Below, in pieces: positions 36,547-46,015 of a stretch of DNA of 64,000 bases. The notes beneath the pieces were generated by a model that was not told the origin of the DNA, searched no databases, and saw only the letters and a list, made by a program, of their open reading frames with translations. Source of the stretch: Flavobacteriia bacterium (GTDB taxonomy: Bacteria > Bacteroidota > Bacteroidia > Flavobacteriales_D > Crocinitomicaceae); contig CANFUT010000018.1 in the NCBI GenBank assembly GCA_947450325.1, forward strand, positions 22,848-86,847. The letters are read 5' to 3'. The position numbers were made by a program, and so were the translations under genes. Within the stretch, counting starts at the first letter, position 1, and every line of letters starts with the position of its first letter.

Positions 36547-37896
36547 TTAATAGTGGCATTTTGCACATTCCCAACCACCAAGTTCTTTAACGGTTACTTT
36601 TCCGTCTTCCAAGTATTTGTTGTATAACGATTTATCATTATTCAATAATCTTCTATGGATTTCATCATAGTAACCATCTTTTTTACCGTCCAGAGGTCCT
36701 TCAGCAATACCTTTCTCTTGGTGACATTCGATACACCAACCCATAGTAAGTGTTGGTTTTGTCAAAGGAATGTTACCTTCAACTTTGTTCAATTCTTCAA
36801 TCGGAACAACTCTTGCAGTTTCCAATTGCTTAGTCATATCACCATGACATTGCTTACAATCAACACCTCCTACAACAACGTGTTGAGAGTGATTGAAATA
36901 AACGTGATCAGGTAAAACGTGAACTTTGTTCCAAACAATTGGAGTTGATTTACCTGTATATTCATTTCCATCCCAACCTGCAGCAGCATACAATGCTTTA
37001 ATTTTTGCTTGTTGAGCAGCATCTCTACCATTGATTTGTTTGTGACAATTCATACAAACATTCACAGTTGGAATTCCTGCAGATTTAGATTTTGTTACCG
37101 AGTTGTGACAGTATTTACAATCAATACCATTTACACCAGCATGAACTGTGTGTGGAAAGTTAATTGGCTGTGATGGCTGATAAGCTTCAACAACACCGAT
37201 TGTCCCCAAACCTTGAATACCTGTTACTATTAATAGAATAACCAATATCAGTGACATGATTCCTACATAAGTCTTGTTTTTCCAAGCCCAAGTTCTGAAC
37301 TCTTCAGCATAACTTGCATCTTCTTTACTGTCTATTCCATCTCTTTCATTGATTGCAGCTTTCAATTGACGACGAACGCCTCCAACTGCTAAAATGATTG
37401 TTACGAAAACAACAGCTAATAAAATCCAAATCATAGACGAACCTGATTGCTCAGTCGCTGCATTTGGATCCATACTTCCATCAGTTGGTCCACCTGGCGT
37501 AGTAACTGCAGTTGCAGGATCTGGCTGAGCATCTACATAATCAAAAATTGAAATGATTTGCTCCTTTGTTAAATCTGGAAACAAGTTCATTGCTGCAGAT
37601 TTCACTTTAGAAACGCCCTCAGCATAAGGATCTGAAGCAGCAGCAGATTGCCAATTGTTCACCCATTTGATGATTGAACCTTCTTTGGCACCTCCATCAG
37701 CCCATTTTTTTCGAACTTCGAATAACTTTGGACCAGTACCATCTTTGTGTGGTTGGTGACATGTTGAGCATTTTGACTTGAAAAGACCCTCACCTTGCGC
37801 TTGCGCGTCGAACGTTCCGGCAAATAGCAAGAATGCTATTGCTCCAAAACACCATTTGTTAAAGCTTCTAAACATCTGATTTATAAATATCTTCAT
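36547..37896 (-). CDS. actA: alternative complex III subunit ActA, six heme c motifs
   Basis: This 449-residue multiheme cytochrome leads the operon. After a signal peptide, CSTCHQ marks an N-terminal mono-heme cytochrome c domain. A membrane helix (about residues 155-170) and a second near 215-230 are followed by a pentaheme domain with CKYCHN, CMNCHK, CKQCHG, CIECHQ and CAKCHY, the last at the extreme C terminus. The classical Rhodothermus ActA has five hemes, so the N-terminal domain is an added electron carrier. Confidence 0.93.
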   Translation of the reverse strand: MKIFINQMFRSFNKWCFGAIAFLLFAGTFDAQAQGEGLFKSKCSTCHQPHKDGTGPKLFEVRKKWADGGAKEGSIIKWVNNWQSAAASDPYAEGVSKVKSAAMNLFPDLTKEQIISIFDYVDAQPDPATAVTTPGGPTDGSMDPNAATEQSGSSMIWILLAVVFVTIILAVGGVRRQLKAAINERDGIDSKEDASYAEEFRTWAWKNKTYVGIMSLILVILLIVTGIQGLGTIGVVEAYQPSQPINFPHTVHAGVNGIDCKYCHNSVTKSKSAGIPTVNVCMNCHKQINGRDAAQQAKIKALYAAAGWDGNEYTGKSTPIVWNKVHVLPDHVYFNHSQHVVVGGVDCKQCHGDMTKQLETARVVPIEELNKVEGNIPLTKPTLTMGWCIECHQEKGIAEGPLDGKKDGYYDEIHRRLLNNDKSLYNKYLEDGKVTVKELGGWECAKCHY

Positions 37897-37943
37897 TTAA
37901 AAAATTGTTTGTCGAGTGGAAAATTAACACCTATTGACGAGGG

Positions 37944-37951
37944 CAAATTTA
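37944..37951 (-). promoter_or_regulatory. -7 promoter box for the act-cox operon
   Basis: CAAATTTA on the plus strand equals TAAATTTG on the minus strand, an exact TAnnTTTG match, 47 bases before the actA ATG. No clear -33 TTG was found. Confidence 0.6.
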
Positions 37952-38154
37952 GAATAATAGCTATATTTAATGACAGTTTTATGACAAAAATAAAGGGTAT
38001 TTTTTTAATTTAAATTGATTCTAAATAAGCGCGCCTTTTTTTTTCATTTTAACACTCTTTAAATCTTGCAATTTGGGGATTATTTTACGCAAAATAGCTT
38101 ACTGATCTTTAGTGCAAAACTCTACCAACATGGGTTCGATAATTCAAAAAAATG

Positions 38155-38162
38155 TACATTTG
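38155..38162 (+). promoter_or_regulatory. -7 promoter box for the SPOR protein
   Basis: TACATTTG matches TAnnTTTG and ends 17 bases before the ATG at 38180. It supports this start over the longer open frame from 38066. Confidence 0.6.
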
Positions 38163-38179
38163 TCCTAATTAAAATTTAT

Positions 38180-38578
38180 ATGAAAAAAATAGTTGTATTG
38201 CTCGTTGTTTTTTGTGCACAAAATAGTTTTGGTCAACAAGGAAATGTTGAGATTAAGAAAGACCCAAGAATTGATGGTTTAATTAAACAGGAAGGGACTA
38301 TTATCCCTCCTGCAACCTCTCCTCAAATTACTGGATACAGAATTCAATTATTTTTTGATATAAATAAGGATGCGGTAAACGAAGCAAGATCAAAATTTAT
38401 AAGCATGTATCCAAAAATTGACACTTATGTAACTTTTACAGCACCTAATTTTTTCTTGAAAGTTGGTGATTTTAGAACTCAAATGGAAGCGGAGAAAATC
38501 AAAACAAATATCGATGATCAATTTCCAACTAGCAATATCATCAAAGAAAAAATAAATCTTCCTCGCATAGATCAATAA
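38180..38578 (+). CDS. secreted SPOR-domain protein
   Basis: The 132-residue product from ATG 38180 has a signal peptide ending near NSFGQQ and one SPOR-like domain (about residues 50-130: GYRIQLFFD, FFLKVGDFRTQMEAE, FPTSNIIKE). SPOR domains bind denuded peptidoglycan glycans at division sites. The frame stays open back to 38066, but the -7 box at 38155 and the signal peptide favour the shorter form. It converges on the macroglobulin gene. Confidence 0.8.
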   Translation: MKKIVVLLVVFCAQNSFGQQGNVEIKKDPRIDGLIKQEGTIIPPATSPQITGYRIQLFFDINKDAVNEARSKFISMYPKIDTYVTFTAPNFFLKVGDFRTQMEAEKIKTNIDDQFPTSNIIKEKINLPRIDQ

Positions 38579-38592
38579 TATTGCCAGAAGAC

Positions 38593-41500
38593 CTATTTAA
38601 CAACTATTTTAACTGAGTTTGTATTTGCTCTAAATGAAGGAGCATACAAACATTCAACCTGAGCAAAACCAACTGACTGAACACCTGCTGATGTTACAAA
38701 TAAATCGTAGCTCAAATTGTGCTTTCCTTTAGGCAAGTAGTCCATGAAAAATCCTGTGCTCGCATCTTGATTCACTTGGTAGAAAGTTAAATTTCCAACG
38801 GTTTTATTACTTGAAATTCGATCTATATTTTCTGTTCCAGCAGCGCGCAAATCTTTAAGATGCACAAATTCTAAATCTCGATCACAAACAACCTGCAGCC
38901 TTACTCTAATTTGATCTCCAACTTTCAAAATAGTATTAGGTGTAATTTTCACTTCTTGATTTGATTGAATTACATATAACTCTTTAGTTAACTGCAAACC
39001 TGATTCATTTTTGGCAATTTTGTCCATTTCATCAGAATAAACCAATGTCAAGGAGCCAAAAGCTGGATTATCTGACGTATTTGAAATTGTAATTTTTCCC
39101 AAAGTAGGATTTATTTCACTTTTATTCCAAGTCTCCTTATAATAGCCTATCGGTGCATTTGCATCGTCGATCGAAATTAATTGGTTTCCAACTTTGATAT
39201 TCGTAGGAATTGCACCCAGAAAAGTTGGTTCAGAATTTACCAGCAATGCAAAACATGCCATCGCTGTCGTTTTTGTAGATTCCCAATATTGTCCTTGTTT
39301 TTGATTCAACAACCAGAATTTCATTGGACCAACAACAGATTCATCCATTCCCATATTCTGGAAAAAATCGATAAGTGCTACCTGTGTTTCAATGGCATTT
39401 TTATCCCAAGAATATGCATTTCTATTTTCGTTCCAATAGGTCCCTAAATTTGGCTTAGTAGTTGCACGATTTTTAATTGACATCAAAACATTTGACGAAA
39501 GTTTATCTTCGTTAATCAGCAAGAAATAATTACCGGCAATCGCTTGAATTTGCAGCGGAAATTTTGTCCATTGTTTTTTCAAACATTCAGTAAAATAGCT
39601 AGAAACTGCAGATTCTTCGACACCATAATAAGCTTGCAAATTCAGCCATTGAACTTCTAAACTACCTAAACCTTCAAAATTTGCTTTTTGAACCTTTGTT
39701 AATGAATTAAACTTCGCCTCAACCAATTTATGAAGGAAATTGATAGTTTTCGTCATGTCAACGTATTCTGCACCTTCTAGATTAGCAGATTGGATCTTAC
39801 CTATGCCCAATGCGATATGTTGGGTAATGTATTGATTTGACTTTCCTCCTTCAAACCAAGACCAACCACCATCTGAATTTTGCATAGACATCAACTTATT
39901 GAGCAAAATTTCATTCTGTTGAAATATGACATTTTCATCCAACAATTGAATTATTCTTTGCCTTTGTTCAGTTTCATTTTTAGCGTCCAGAACCCAAGGA
40001 GTTTCAGCTAAAATAATCGATTTCAACTCTTCATTTTTCTCTAATTGAGATAGAAATAAATCAGGTGTATCAATATTTTGATTTTTTAAATACGTTCGAA
40101 TTTGAGGATTGCGTTTGATGATTTCATGAGACAAAACGTTCGCCAAGAATTTACTAAAAGTTTGTTCTGCACAGTCATAAGGATAATCACTCAAATATGG
40201 AATTGACATCACTACTGACCAAATTGGATTAGAATTGTATTCCAAAACTAATTTACTCGCTTTAAATGTTGGGGAATTTGCTTGCGTCAATTTGGTCAAT
40301 TCGAAATTATAATTTCCTACTTTATCTAATGAAAGTGGCAAAGATTCAATTACTTGCATTCTATTACTAAGGATTGGAATTACCTTTTCTTCACCATCGG
40401 AAAAAGTTGTTGAATTTGCTTTAATCCTATATGCTATCAAATCGATTCCATCGCTAGGAACCTTTAAATTCCACGAAACAGTCGTCATTCCTTTTGGATC
40501 AACGGCAACAGTTTGAGGTTGCAATATTCCCATTACTTCTTTCAAAACTTCATTTGTCATCGGATTAAACCATTCCAATGTTACAGTTACATTCTGAACA
40601 TTCTCAGTAAGATTAACCACATTTGCAACAAAAACAAATTCATCACCAGCTCTAAAAAATCTTGGTTCATTTGGATCTACCATCAAATCTTTTTGTGCGA
40701 TAAAATTCTTGGTAAAATAACCAGTTTTCATTTCTTTATTGTGGGAAAAAGCTTGAAATTTCCATGCTGTTAGTGCATCTGGAAGTGTAAATTCAAGTTT
40801 ATATTCTTTGTCATTGATAGTGGAAATCGAAGGGTAGAAAAACGCTGTTTCAGAAAAATTACTCCTTGTTTTATCTTGCTTTGCACCGCTTATGTCTCTC
40901 GGTACTTCCGTGGGAATGTCTTCACCACTTTTGTTTTCAATCGCGTCAGTTACGACACTAATTGAATTTCCATTTACTGCTGTCGTAAACATATAAGTAT
41001 TGATTGCACCCGTCTCAGCGTATCCAGATAGTGCACCGAAAGTTTGACCTTCCATCAACTTTACTTCCGAAGTATTTTTATAAGAGTAGTAATCTTTGTA
41101 AAAATTCCAAGAACCATGAACCGCAAAATAAGCAGTTCCATTATTCGGATTTTGCCAAGTATTGTAGGTGTAATTATTTTCGTAAAAACTGTAATTCCAA
41201 TCGCTTGAAACAAACTGGTCCAAGGAAACATCAGTCATTCCTACAAGTAATTCAGCAAACGCAGGATTTCCATTTGGTAAAGTAACGGACATTTTCCACT
41301 TGTCTTTTATTCCAGGTTGCAGAACTTCACGCATAGTTTCAAGTTTTACGTCTAATTTCTTGGTATTAAATGGAATATTTAAACTGGTAGAAGTGTTGTA
41401 ATACTGTCCGTCGACGAAAGTCAAAACATGAAAGCTTAATCCACCAAGGTCTGCATTGACAATTTGGTAGGGGATAATTTTTCTTGACTTCAAACTAATC

Positions 41501-44466
41501 CACTCTTGTTTCAACAAAGAATCTCCTCGGTAAATTTCAAAAAGTACTTGAGAATTTTTGAATCTTGAACCAACTGCGATATTCACCACATCTCCCGGTT
41601 GCGCTTCATTTTTTGAGGCTGCTATCCACAAAGGTTGTTTGTGTTGACCTTTCGGTGAATCCATGCGAATGAAATTGAAGAAATGGATGGAAGACGTCCA
41701 GTTTTTGTCGATATCTAAAATTTTGGCCTCTATTTTATAATTCCCTGCCAGTCCGCTGACCAAATTGCTGATTTCCAAACTATCCCAAGACGAAACTTGA
41801 AATGACTTGATCAGAGAATAATTCAAAGAATCTTCTGGTAAGGCACCATAATGTGTATTTGTAAATGATTTCTTAAACTGTTTAGAATCAAAATCTTTGA
41901 ATTCACTTTCATCCAAACTTTGTGCTTTCCAATACGCATCGTCTTTTTCTCTATACAGTTTGACTTGAATTTTTGCATCGCTTTTCTCACTCAAATAAAT
42001 AACACCATACGATTTTTCTCCAGCAACCACTTGAGATGGAAAATCGACCGTAAGTTCAGCTTTTTGTTGTCCGATGAAAATTGAATTAGAAGCTTGTTGC
42101 GTTTCACCAGAAAGAGACGTTGCATCTATCGAATAAGAAAAATTAGATCCAAAAATCAAACTCTTATCATTTTTGGCGATGAAATTAAATTCGAAGTTCC
42201 CCCTCTTATCAGTCGGAAAAACTGTGTCTAAAATTAAATTGTAATCTTCTGAATTATAGCTATAGTCAAAAAAGTACGGGTCATACACATTCACTTTTAC
42301 ATGTACACTAGTATTTGACATTCCATATCCTGCAAAAGCAGTAATAGTTCCTTTCACATTTACATTGTCGCCCATTTTGTATTCTTTCTTGTCAAAATCA
42401 GCTTCAACTTCGAACGATGGACGCTTATATTCTTCAACTTGGAAATAATGTGAATTAAAACCATTGATTGTTAAATAAACTGAACCCAACATAAATCCAG
42501 ATTTCGGCAAAACAAAAGACCCAGAAAAAGACCCAAAATCATTCGTGATTCCTTCAGCTTCTGCTAAATCAGTGCTATTTTCATCTTGAAGTTTCAGACT
42601 CAGGCTGAATTTTTCAACAACCTTAAAGTCAGGAGATTTTCCTTTGTAAGCGATGATTTTATAGTAAACCGTTTGCCCTGGTCTGTAGATATTTCGATCT
42701 GTAAAAATTTTGTATTTTACATCATCGAAATCATTTCTATTTCTCGAATTATAGGCATAATTTGAAATGCTGTCATTTTTATATTTGATTTGCCAATCCA
42801 AACTCTCGGTTACAACTTGCCTTTGAAATTTTCCAATTGAATTGGTTTTTCCAATCAACGTTTTTTCAGAATTCGAACGATTCGTTTGATAAATCTCGGC
42901 GCCGCTGATTGGCTTTCCTGACAAAGGATTCAACGCGAAAATTTGAAAAGAACCATTTCTGTTATTTGATAGCACTTCTATTCCAGCAACATTAAAAAAA
43001 CTATATGCAAAGTTGATGTTCGCTTGTATTGAATCCAAATTTAGAATGACATTTGCACTGTCCTTCGTTGACGAAATGATTAATAAATATTCGCCAGATT
43101 TTTTCCAAGTTGGAATTAAGAAATCTTTTGAATGCATATTGTACAAACCGTTTTGATCGAATTTCATCGCTTTTTCATAAAAGATTGTCAACTTGTGACC
43201 TTTCATTGGATTATTGTTGAATAGATTTTCAGGATTTTTATCAATGTGGTAAATGTGCAAATAACCTTCGGTAATATTTTTATAATTGACATTCAATAAA
43301 TTCGCTTTTCCAACTAAATTTTTGGATTTGAAATGAACATTCATTTCTTTTGATTCGATGTCAGCAATGAATAGTTGGGTTGACTTCACGTAAATTGAAG
43401 TTGGGTAAGATTTCAATCCATTCACTAAAACTTGATGCAATAAATACAATTGATCTTTGGCTTTAGGATTTGAACTCCAATTGTAAACCGATTGATCTTG
43501 AATCAGTCTTGCTTCTCGCAAAATTACCCCGAGTGACGAAGGATGCTTTTGAATTTGCAATTGCAAGCGCGCCAAGCCTTTCAGCATTTTGTCATTTCGC
43601 TTTTCGTCGAAATAGAATTGATTGTACACAAATTCCAATCTTTGCAAATACCAATAAGTGAAAGCTTCCCAATTCTTATTTTTTAAATGCACCATTTCCA
43701 ATTGTTGGTACATCTTTAAAACTGAAGTGGATTTTAATTTCAAATACGATTCCGTCTTGTCGAACCAATTTGAATCGAGCGCACTAAAATTGTAATTATC
43801 TGTAAATGTTTCAACTGTCTGAATATGACTAATCAATTGATTGCCCAAAATATCAAACAAAGTTCCTTTTATTTTGGGAAATAAGTAACTATCATCTGTA
43901 TCCTTCAAAAACATTCCCATCGGAAATTGTTGCAACACTTCAGGATTCTCAATTGACTTTTGGTGGTGATAAGCAATTATCTCATTGTTCAGTTCAGTGT
44001 TTTCAGTTGTGAAAAAAACTTGTTTTCCGTTCATCCAGCAATCAATCACAAAATCATTTTCCCAATTATTCAATTCCCATTGATAGCCTTCGCTTAATTG
44101 TTGGGCTAAAAAAGCATGAATCAAGTTTGAAATCGGCGCTTCCGTTGTTGTCGCTAACAATTCAAATTTTGAAAGTATCGTGTGTTTCTCGTCAACTTCC
44201 ATCATGGATTGTCCCACCACGTCTGGATAGAGATTCAAAATTTCATAGACTTCCGACACATTTTTTTCTTCGATTGCATGACCAAAAACCTGTTCTAAAT
44301 GGTCATAAGCGTCTCGCCCAAATCCATAGTTTATCAATGAATCAGTGATCACTTTGGCTTTTTTGAAATCATAAGGGGCTTGATTCGGATTGACTTGTGC
44401 ATCAAGCTGATTCGCTGAAACAACTATAGCGCAAAAAATGAAAATTAATGTTCTGAAAAACTGCAT
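38593..44466 (-). CDS. alpha-2-macroglobulin family protein
   Basis: This 1957-residue exported protein has a signal peptide (about residues 1-23), a long N-terminal helical region, macroglobulin MG domains, an MG2-like part with FTDRNIYRPGQTVYYK, the A2M domain, and a thioester region with YDCAEQTFS (thioester Cys1432). Bacterial A2M proteins trap proteases and are thought to protect the periplasm. No penicillin-binding PBP1C partner is adjacent. The upstream ChaN-like gene ends 22 bases before its start, so the two are cotranscribed. There is no lipobox. Confidence 0.92.
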   Translation of the reverse strand: MQFFRTLIFIFCAIVVSANQLDAQVNPNQAPYDFKKAKVITDSLINYGFGRDAYDHLEQVFGHAIEEKNVSEVYEILNLYPDVVGQSMMEVDEKHTILSKFELLATTTEAPISNLIHAFLAQQLSEGYQWELNNWENDFVIDCWMNGKQVFFTTENTELNNEIIAYHHQKSIENPEVLQQFPMGMFLKDTDDSYLFPKIKGTLFDILGNQLISHIQTVETFTDNYNFSALDSNWFDKTESYLKLKSTSVLKMYQQLEMVHLKNKNWEAFTYWYLQRLEFVYNQFYFDEKRNDKMLKGLARLQLQIQKHPSSLGVILREARLIQDQSVYNWSSNPKAKDQLYLLHQVLVNGLKSYPTSIYVKSTQLFIADIESKEMNVHFKSKNLVGKANLLNVNYKNITEGYLHIYHIDKNPENLFNNNPMKGHKLTIFYEKAMKFDQNGLYNMHSKDFLIPTWKKSGEYLLIISSTKDSANVILNLDSIQANINFAYSFFNVAGIEVLSNNRNGSFQIFALNPLSGKPISGAEIYQTNRSNSEKTLIGKTNSIGKFQRQVVTESLDWQIKYKNDSISNYAYNSRNRNDFDDVKYKIFTDRNIYRPGQTVYYKIIAYKGKSPDFKVVEKFSLSLKLQDENSTDLAEAEGITNDFGSFSGSFVLPKSGFMLGSVYLTINGFNSHYFQVEEYKRPSFEVEADFDKKEYKMGDNVNVKGTITAFAGYGMSNTSVHVKVNVYDPYFFDYSYNSEDYNLILDTVFPTDKRGNFEFNFIAKNDKSLIFGSNFSYSIDATSLSGETQQASNSIFIGQQKAELTVDFPSQVVAGEKSYGVIYLSEKSDAKIQVKLYREKDDAYWKAQSLDESEFKDFDSKQFKKSFTNTHYGALPEDSLNYSLIKSFQVSSWDSLEISNLVSGLAGNYKIEAKILDIDKNWTSSIHFFNFIRMDSPKGQHKQPLWIAASKNEAQPGDVVNIAVGSRFKNSQVLFEIYRGDSLLKQEWISLKSRKIIPYQIVNADLGGLSFHVLTFVDGQYYNTSTSLNIPFNTKKLDVKLETMREVLQPGIKDKWKMSVTLPNGNPAFAELLVGMTDVSLDQFVSSDWNYSFYENNYTYNTWQNPNNGTAYFAVHGSWNFYKDYYSYKNTSEVKLMEGQTFGALSGYAETGAINTYMFTTAVNGNSISVVTDAIENKSGEDIPTEVPRDISGAKQDKTRSNFSETAFFYPSISTINDKEYKLEFTLPDALTAWKFQAFSHNKEMKTGYFTKNFIAQKDLMVDPNEPRFFRAGDEFVFVANVVNLTENVQNVTVTLEWFNPMTNEVLKEVMGILQPQTVAVDPKGMTTVSWNLKVPSDGIDLIAYRIKANSTTFSDGEEKVIPILSNRMQVIESLPLSLDKVGNYNFELTKLTQANSPTFKASKLVLEYNSNPIWSVVMSIPYLSDYPYDCAEQTFSKFLANVLSHEIIKRNPQIRTYLKNQNIDTPDLFLSQLEKNEELKSIILAETPWVLDAKNETEQRQRIIQLLDENVIFQQNEILLNKLMSMQNSDGGWSWFEGGKSNQYITQHIALGIGKIQSANLEGAEYVDMTKTINFLHKLVEAKFNSLTKVQKANFEGLGSLEVQWLNLQAYYGVEESAVSSYFTECLKKQWTKFPLQIQAIAGNYFLLINEDKLSSNVLMSIKNRATTKPNLGTYWNENRNAYSWDKNAIETQVALIDFFQNMGMDESVVGPMKFWLLNQKQGQYWESTKTTAMACFALLVNSEPTFLGAIPTNIKVGNQLISIDDANAPIGYYKETWNKSEINPTLGKITISNTSDNPAFGSLTLVYSDEMDKIAKNESGLQLTKELYVIQSNQEVKITPNTILKVGDQIRVRLQVVCDRDLEFVHLKDLRAAGTENIDRISSNKTVGNLTFYQVNQDASTGFFMDYLPKGKHNLSYDLFVTSAGVQSVGFAQVECLYAPSFRANTNSVKIVVK

Positions 44467-44488
44467 ATTCTAAAATTTTGTAAAAAGT

Positions 44489-45352
44489 CTAATGTGTTTT
44501 GGTCATGTTCTCTGGAACGCAAATAATAAAATCAGCTTTCCCTTTATTTTCCTCGTCCAGTGCGGAAATATCTAATTGAGACACTGTGGAGATTGTAATC
44601 ATTTCGTCTAATTTGGCACCATTATATTGTTGCAAATACCATAAAATTCCCTGATGAAAATCACTGTGGTAAGCACCATTTAAATGATAAAAAACACTTT
44701 TTGAATTCAGATTTTCTTTGATTGAAATCGCCATGGTTGCATCTTTAATTGCTTGAGCACGCACAAAATTTGGTCCCATGTGCATTTCACCATCGCTTAA
44801 CGCCGCATATTGCGAAAGTGTTGTGTCCAAAGGAAAAGGAAGCGGACAAATCCATTTCTTTTGTTCAATTGACAATGAATCTAATGACGAAACGCCTTTT
44901 TTAAATACTTGGGAAGCAAATTTTCTAGGAATATTGGTTGCAATCCATGGAATGTGGTTTTGTTTGGCAAAATCGAGCATAGGTTTGTAATCCGTTTCAA
45001 AATTAGTCCAAAGGCGGCAAGAATCTTGAAATTTTTTCTCGTCGATTTGATTATTCAAGTAGCGATTAATTACTGCTTGATTGTCTCGTTCAAACATTTC
45101 TGAACCTGCCACCAAATTGGATTTGTGTTTTTCAAAAAGTGATTCTAGTATTTGAAATTGAAGCCAATGTGCAATTGGATCATTGTGTTGCTCACCAAAA
45201 AAAATGTACTTTTTAGAAAGAACTGCCTTTTCCAATTTGGAGAAAGAAACTTTCTTTCCTGCTTTACTGTAAATCACATACGCTGGATTGTCTTGGGAGA
45301 AACCAAGAACTAAAAAAGAAAAAATGAAAATAATTAAAAGGCGACTTTTCAT
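44489..45352 (-). CDS. ChaN-like (DUF399) haem-binding protein
   Basis: The 287-residue protein (ATG 45352; a TTG one codon before is unlikely) has a signal peptide ending near GFSQ. It shows the ChaN-family motif FFGEQHNDPIAHWLQ close to the N terminus and HLNGAYHSDFHQGI near the C terminus, both rich in potential metal or haem His ligands. ChaN of Campylobacter binds haem; a role in iron uptake is possible here. It precedes the A2M gene in one operon. Confidence 0.82.
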   Translation of the reverse strand: MKSRLLIIFIFSFLVLGFSQDNPAYVIYSKAGKKVSFSKLEKAVLSKKYIFFGEQHNDPIAHWLQFQILESLFEKHKSNLVAGSEMFERDNQAVINRYLNNQIDEKKFQDSCRLWTNFETDYKPMLDFAKQNHIPWIATNIPRKFASQVFKKGVSSLDSLSIEQKKWICPLPFPLDTTLSQYAALSDGEMHMGPNFVRAQAIKDATMAISIKENLNSKSVFYHLNGAYHSDFHQGILWYLQQYNGAKLDEMITISTVSQLDISALDEENKGKADFIICVPENMTKTH

Positions 45353-45401
45353 CAAAATACGTTATTTGAATACAAAGTAATTAATTATTCTCAAAGGAAA
45401 A

Positions 45402-45435
45402 CAAAAAAGGGTTGCCAATAAATGACAACCCTTCA
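45402..45435 (-). terminator. terminator after the dps-prx-trx operon
   Basis: AAGGGTTG (45407-45414) pairs with CAACCCTT (45426-45433). On the minus strand six T follow. It lies about 27 bases past the stop of the last small gene. Confidence 0.85.
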
Positions 45436-45460
45436 AAGATTTTGATTGAAAAATTTTGAA

Positions 45461-45715
45461 TTAATCTATTGATCCAGTAACTCTTTTCATGAAACCGTTT
45501 AGTGCATCGCGTTTTGGCGTTCCATTTGCCATTTCTTTGTGCACTTCCACCGCTCCTGAGAAGTTGGATAAAAGTTCTCCAATTACATCTAATTCTTCAT
45601 CTTTTAAACCTGGTGCATCAATCAAGTGTTCCAAGGTTTCAATTGTTTCGTTTACATAATCTTCATCGTTTTGTTCGATGAATTCGATCATGTGTTTAAT
45701 TATTGGCAACCGCAT
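45461..45715 (-). CDS. small conserved acidic protein (DUF6952-like)
   Basis: The 84-residue product from ATG 45715 (a TTG two codons earlier is less likely) is acidic and helical, with EQNDEDYVNETIETLEHL and a small KRVTG tail. It overlaps the thioredoxin reading frame by 20 bases, suggesting translational coupling. I recall similar small proteins linked to thioredoxin/peroxiredoxin genes in Bacteroidota, but its function is unknown. Confidence 0.72.
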   Translation of the reverse strand: MRLPIIKHMIEFIEQNDEDYVNETIETLEHLIDAPGLKDEELDVIGELLSNFSGAVEVHKEMANGTPKRDALNGFMKRVTGSID

Positions 45716-46010
45716 GAACAACTTCTTGAATGATTTCTACTTTATTTCCTTGATTTTGTTTTACCAAATTTCCATCCACAAAACCAGCAAAAGTTGGTAA
45801 ATTAGAGACATCCGCAAATTTGCGTGCATTAGGCAATTTCTCAGCATCTACATAAACAAATTCCATGTCTGGATTTTCTTCTGCTAATCTTTTGAATTTT
45901 GGTTTGGTAATTTTACAATTTCCACACCAGCCAGCTCCAAATTGAACCATTACTTTGTGGTTGCTGCTCAAAACTTGATCCAGCGTATCTTCAGTTAATT
46001 CGGTAAACAT
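45696..46010 (-). CDS. thioredoxin-family protein
   Basis: The 104-residue cytoplasmic thioredoxin fold has the active site WCGNCK (Cys29, Cys32); CGNC replaces the usual CGPC, which would shift the redox potential. TFAGFVDGN replaces the cis-Pro loop context (LPTFAGF). It is placed 5 bases after the peroxiredoxin, which it probably reduces, and overlaps the small gene downstream. Confidence 0.88.
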   Translation of the reverse strand: MFTELTEDTLDQVLSSNHKVMVQFGAGWCGNCKITKPKFKRLAEENPDMEFVYVDAEKLPNARKFADVSNLPTFAGFVDGNLVKQNQGNKVEIIQEVVHAVANN

Positions 46011-46015
46011 AATTT

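Noticed and set aside
38066..38179. SPOR protein starting at 38066
   Set aside because: The promoter box at 38155 and the signal peptide starting at 38180 fit the shorter protein.
39181..44348. Plus-strand frames opposite the macroglobulin gene
   Set aside because: Low-complexity antisense shadows without starts supported by promoter boxes.
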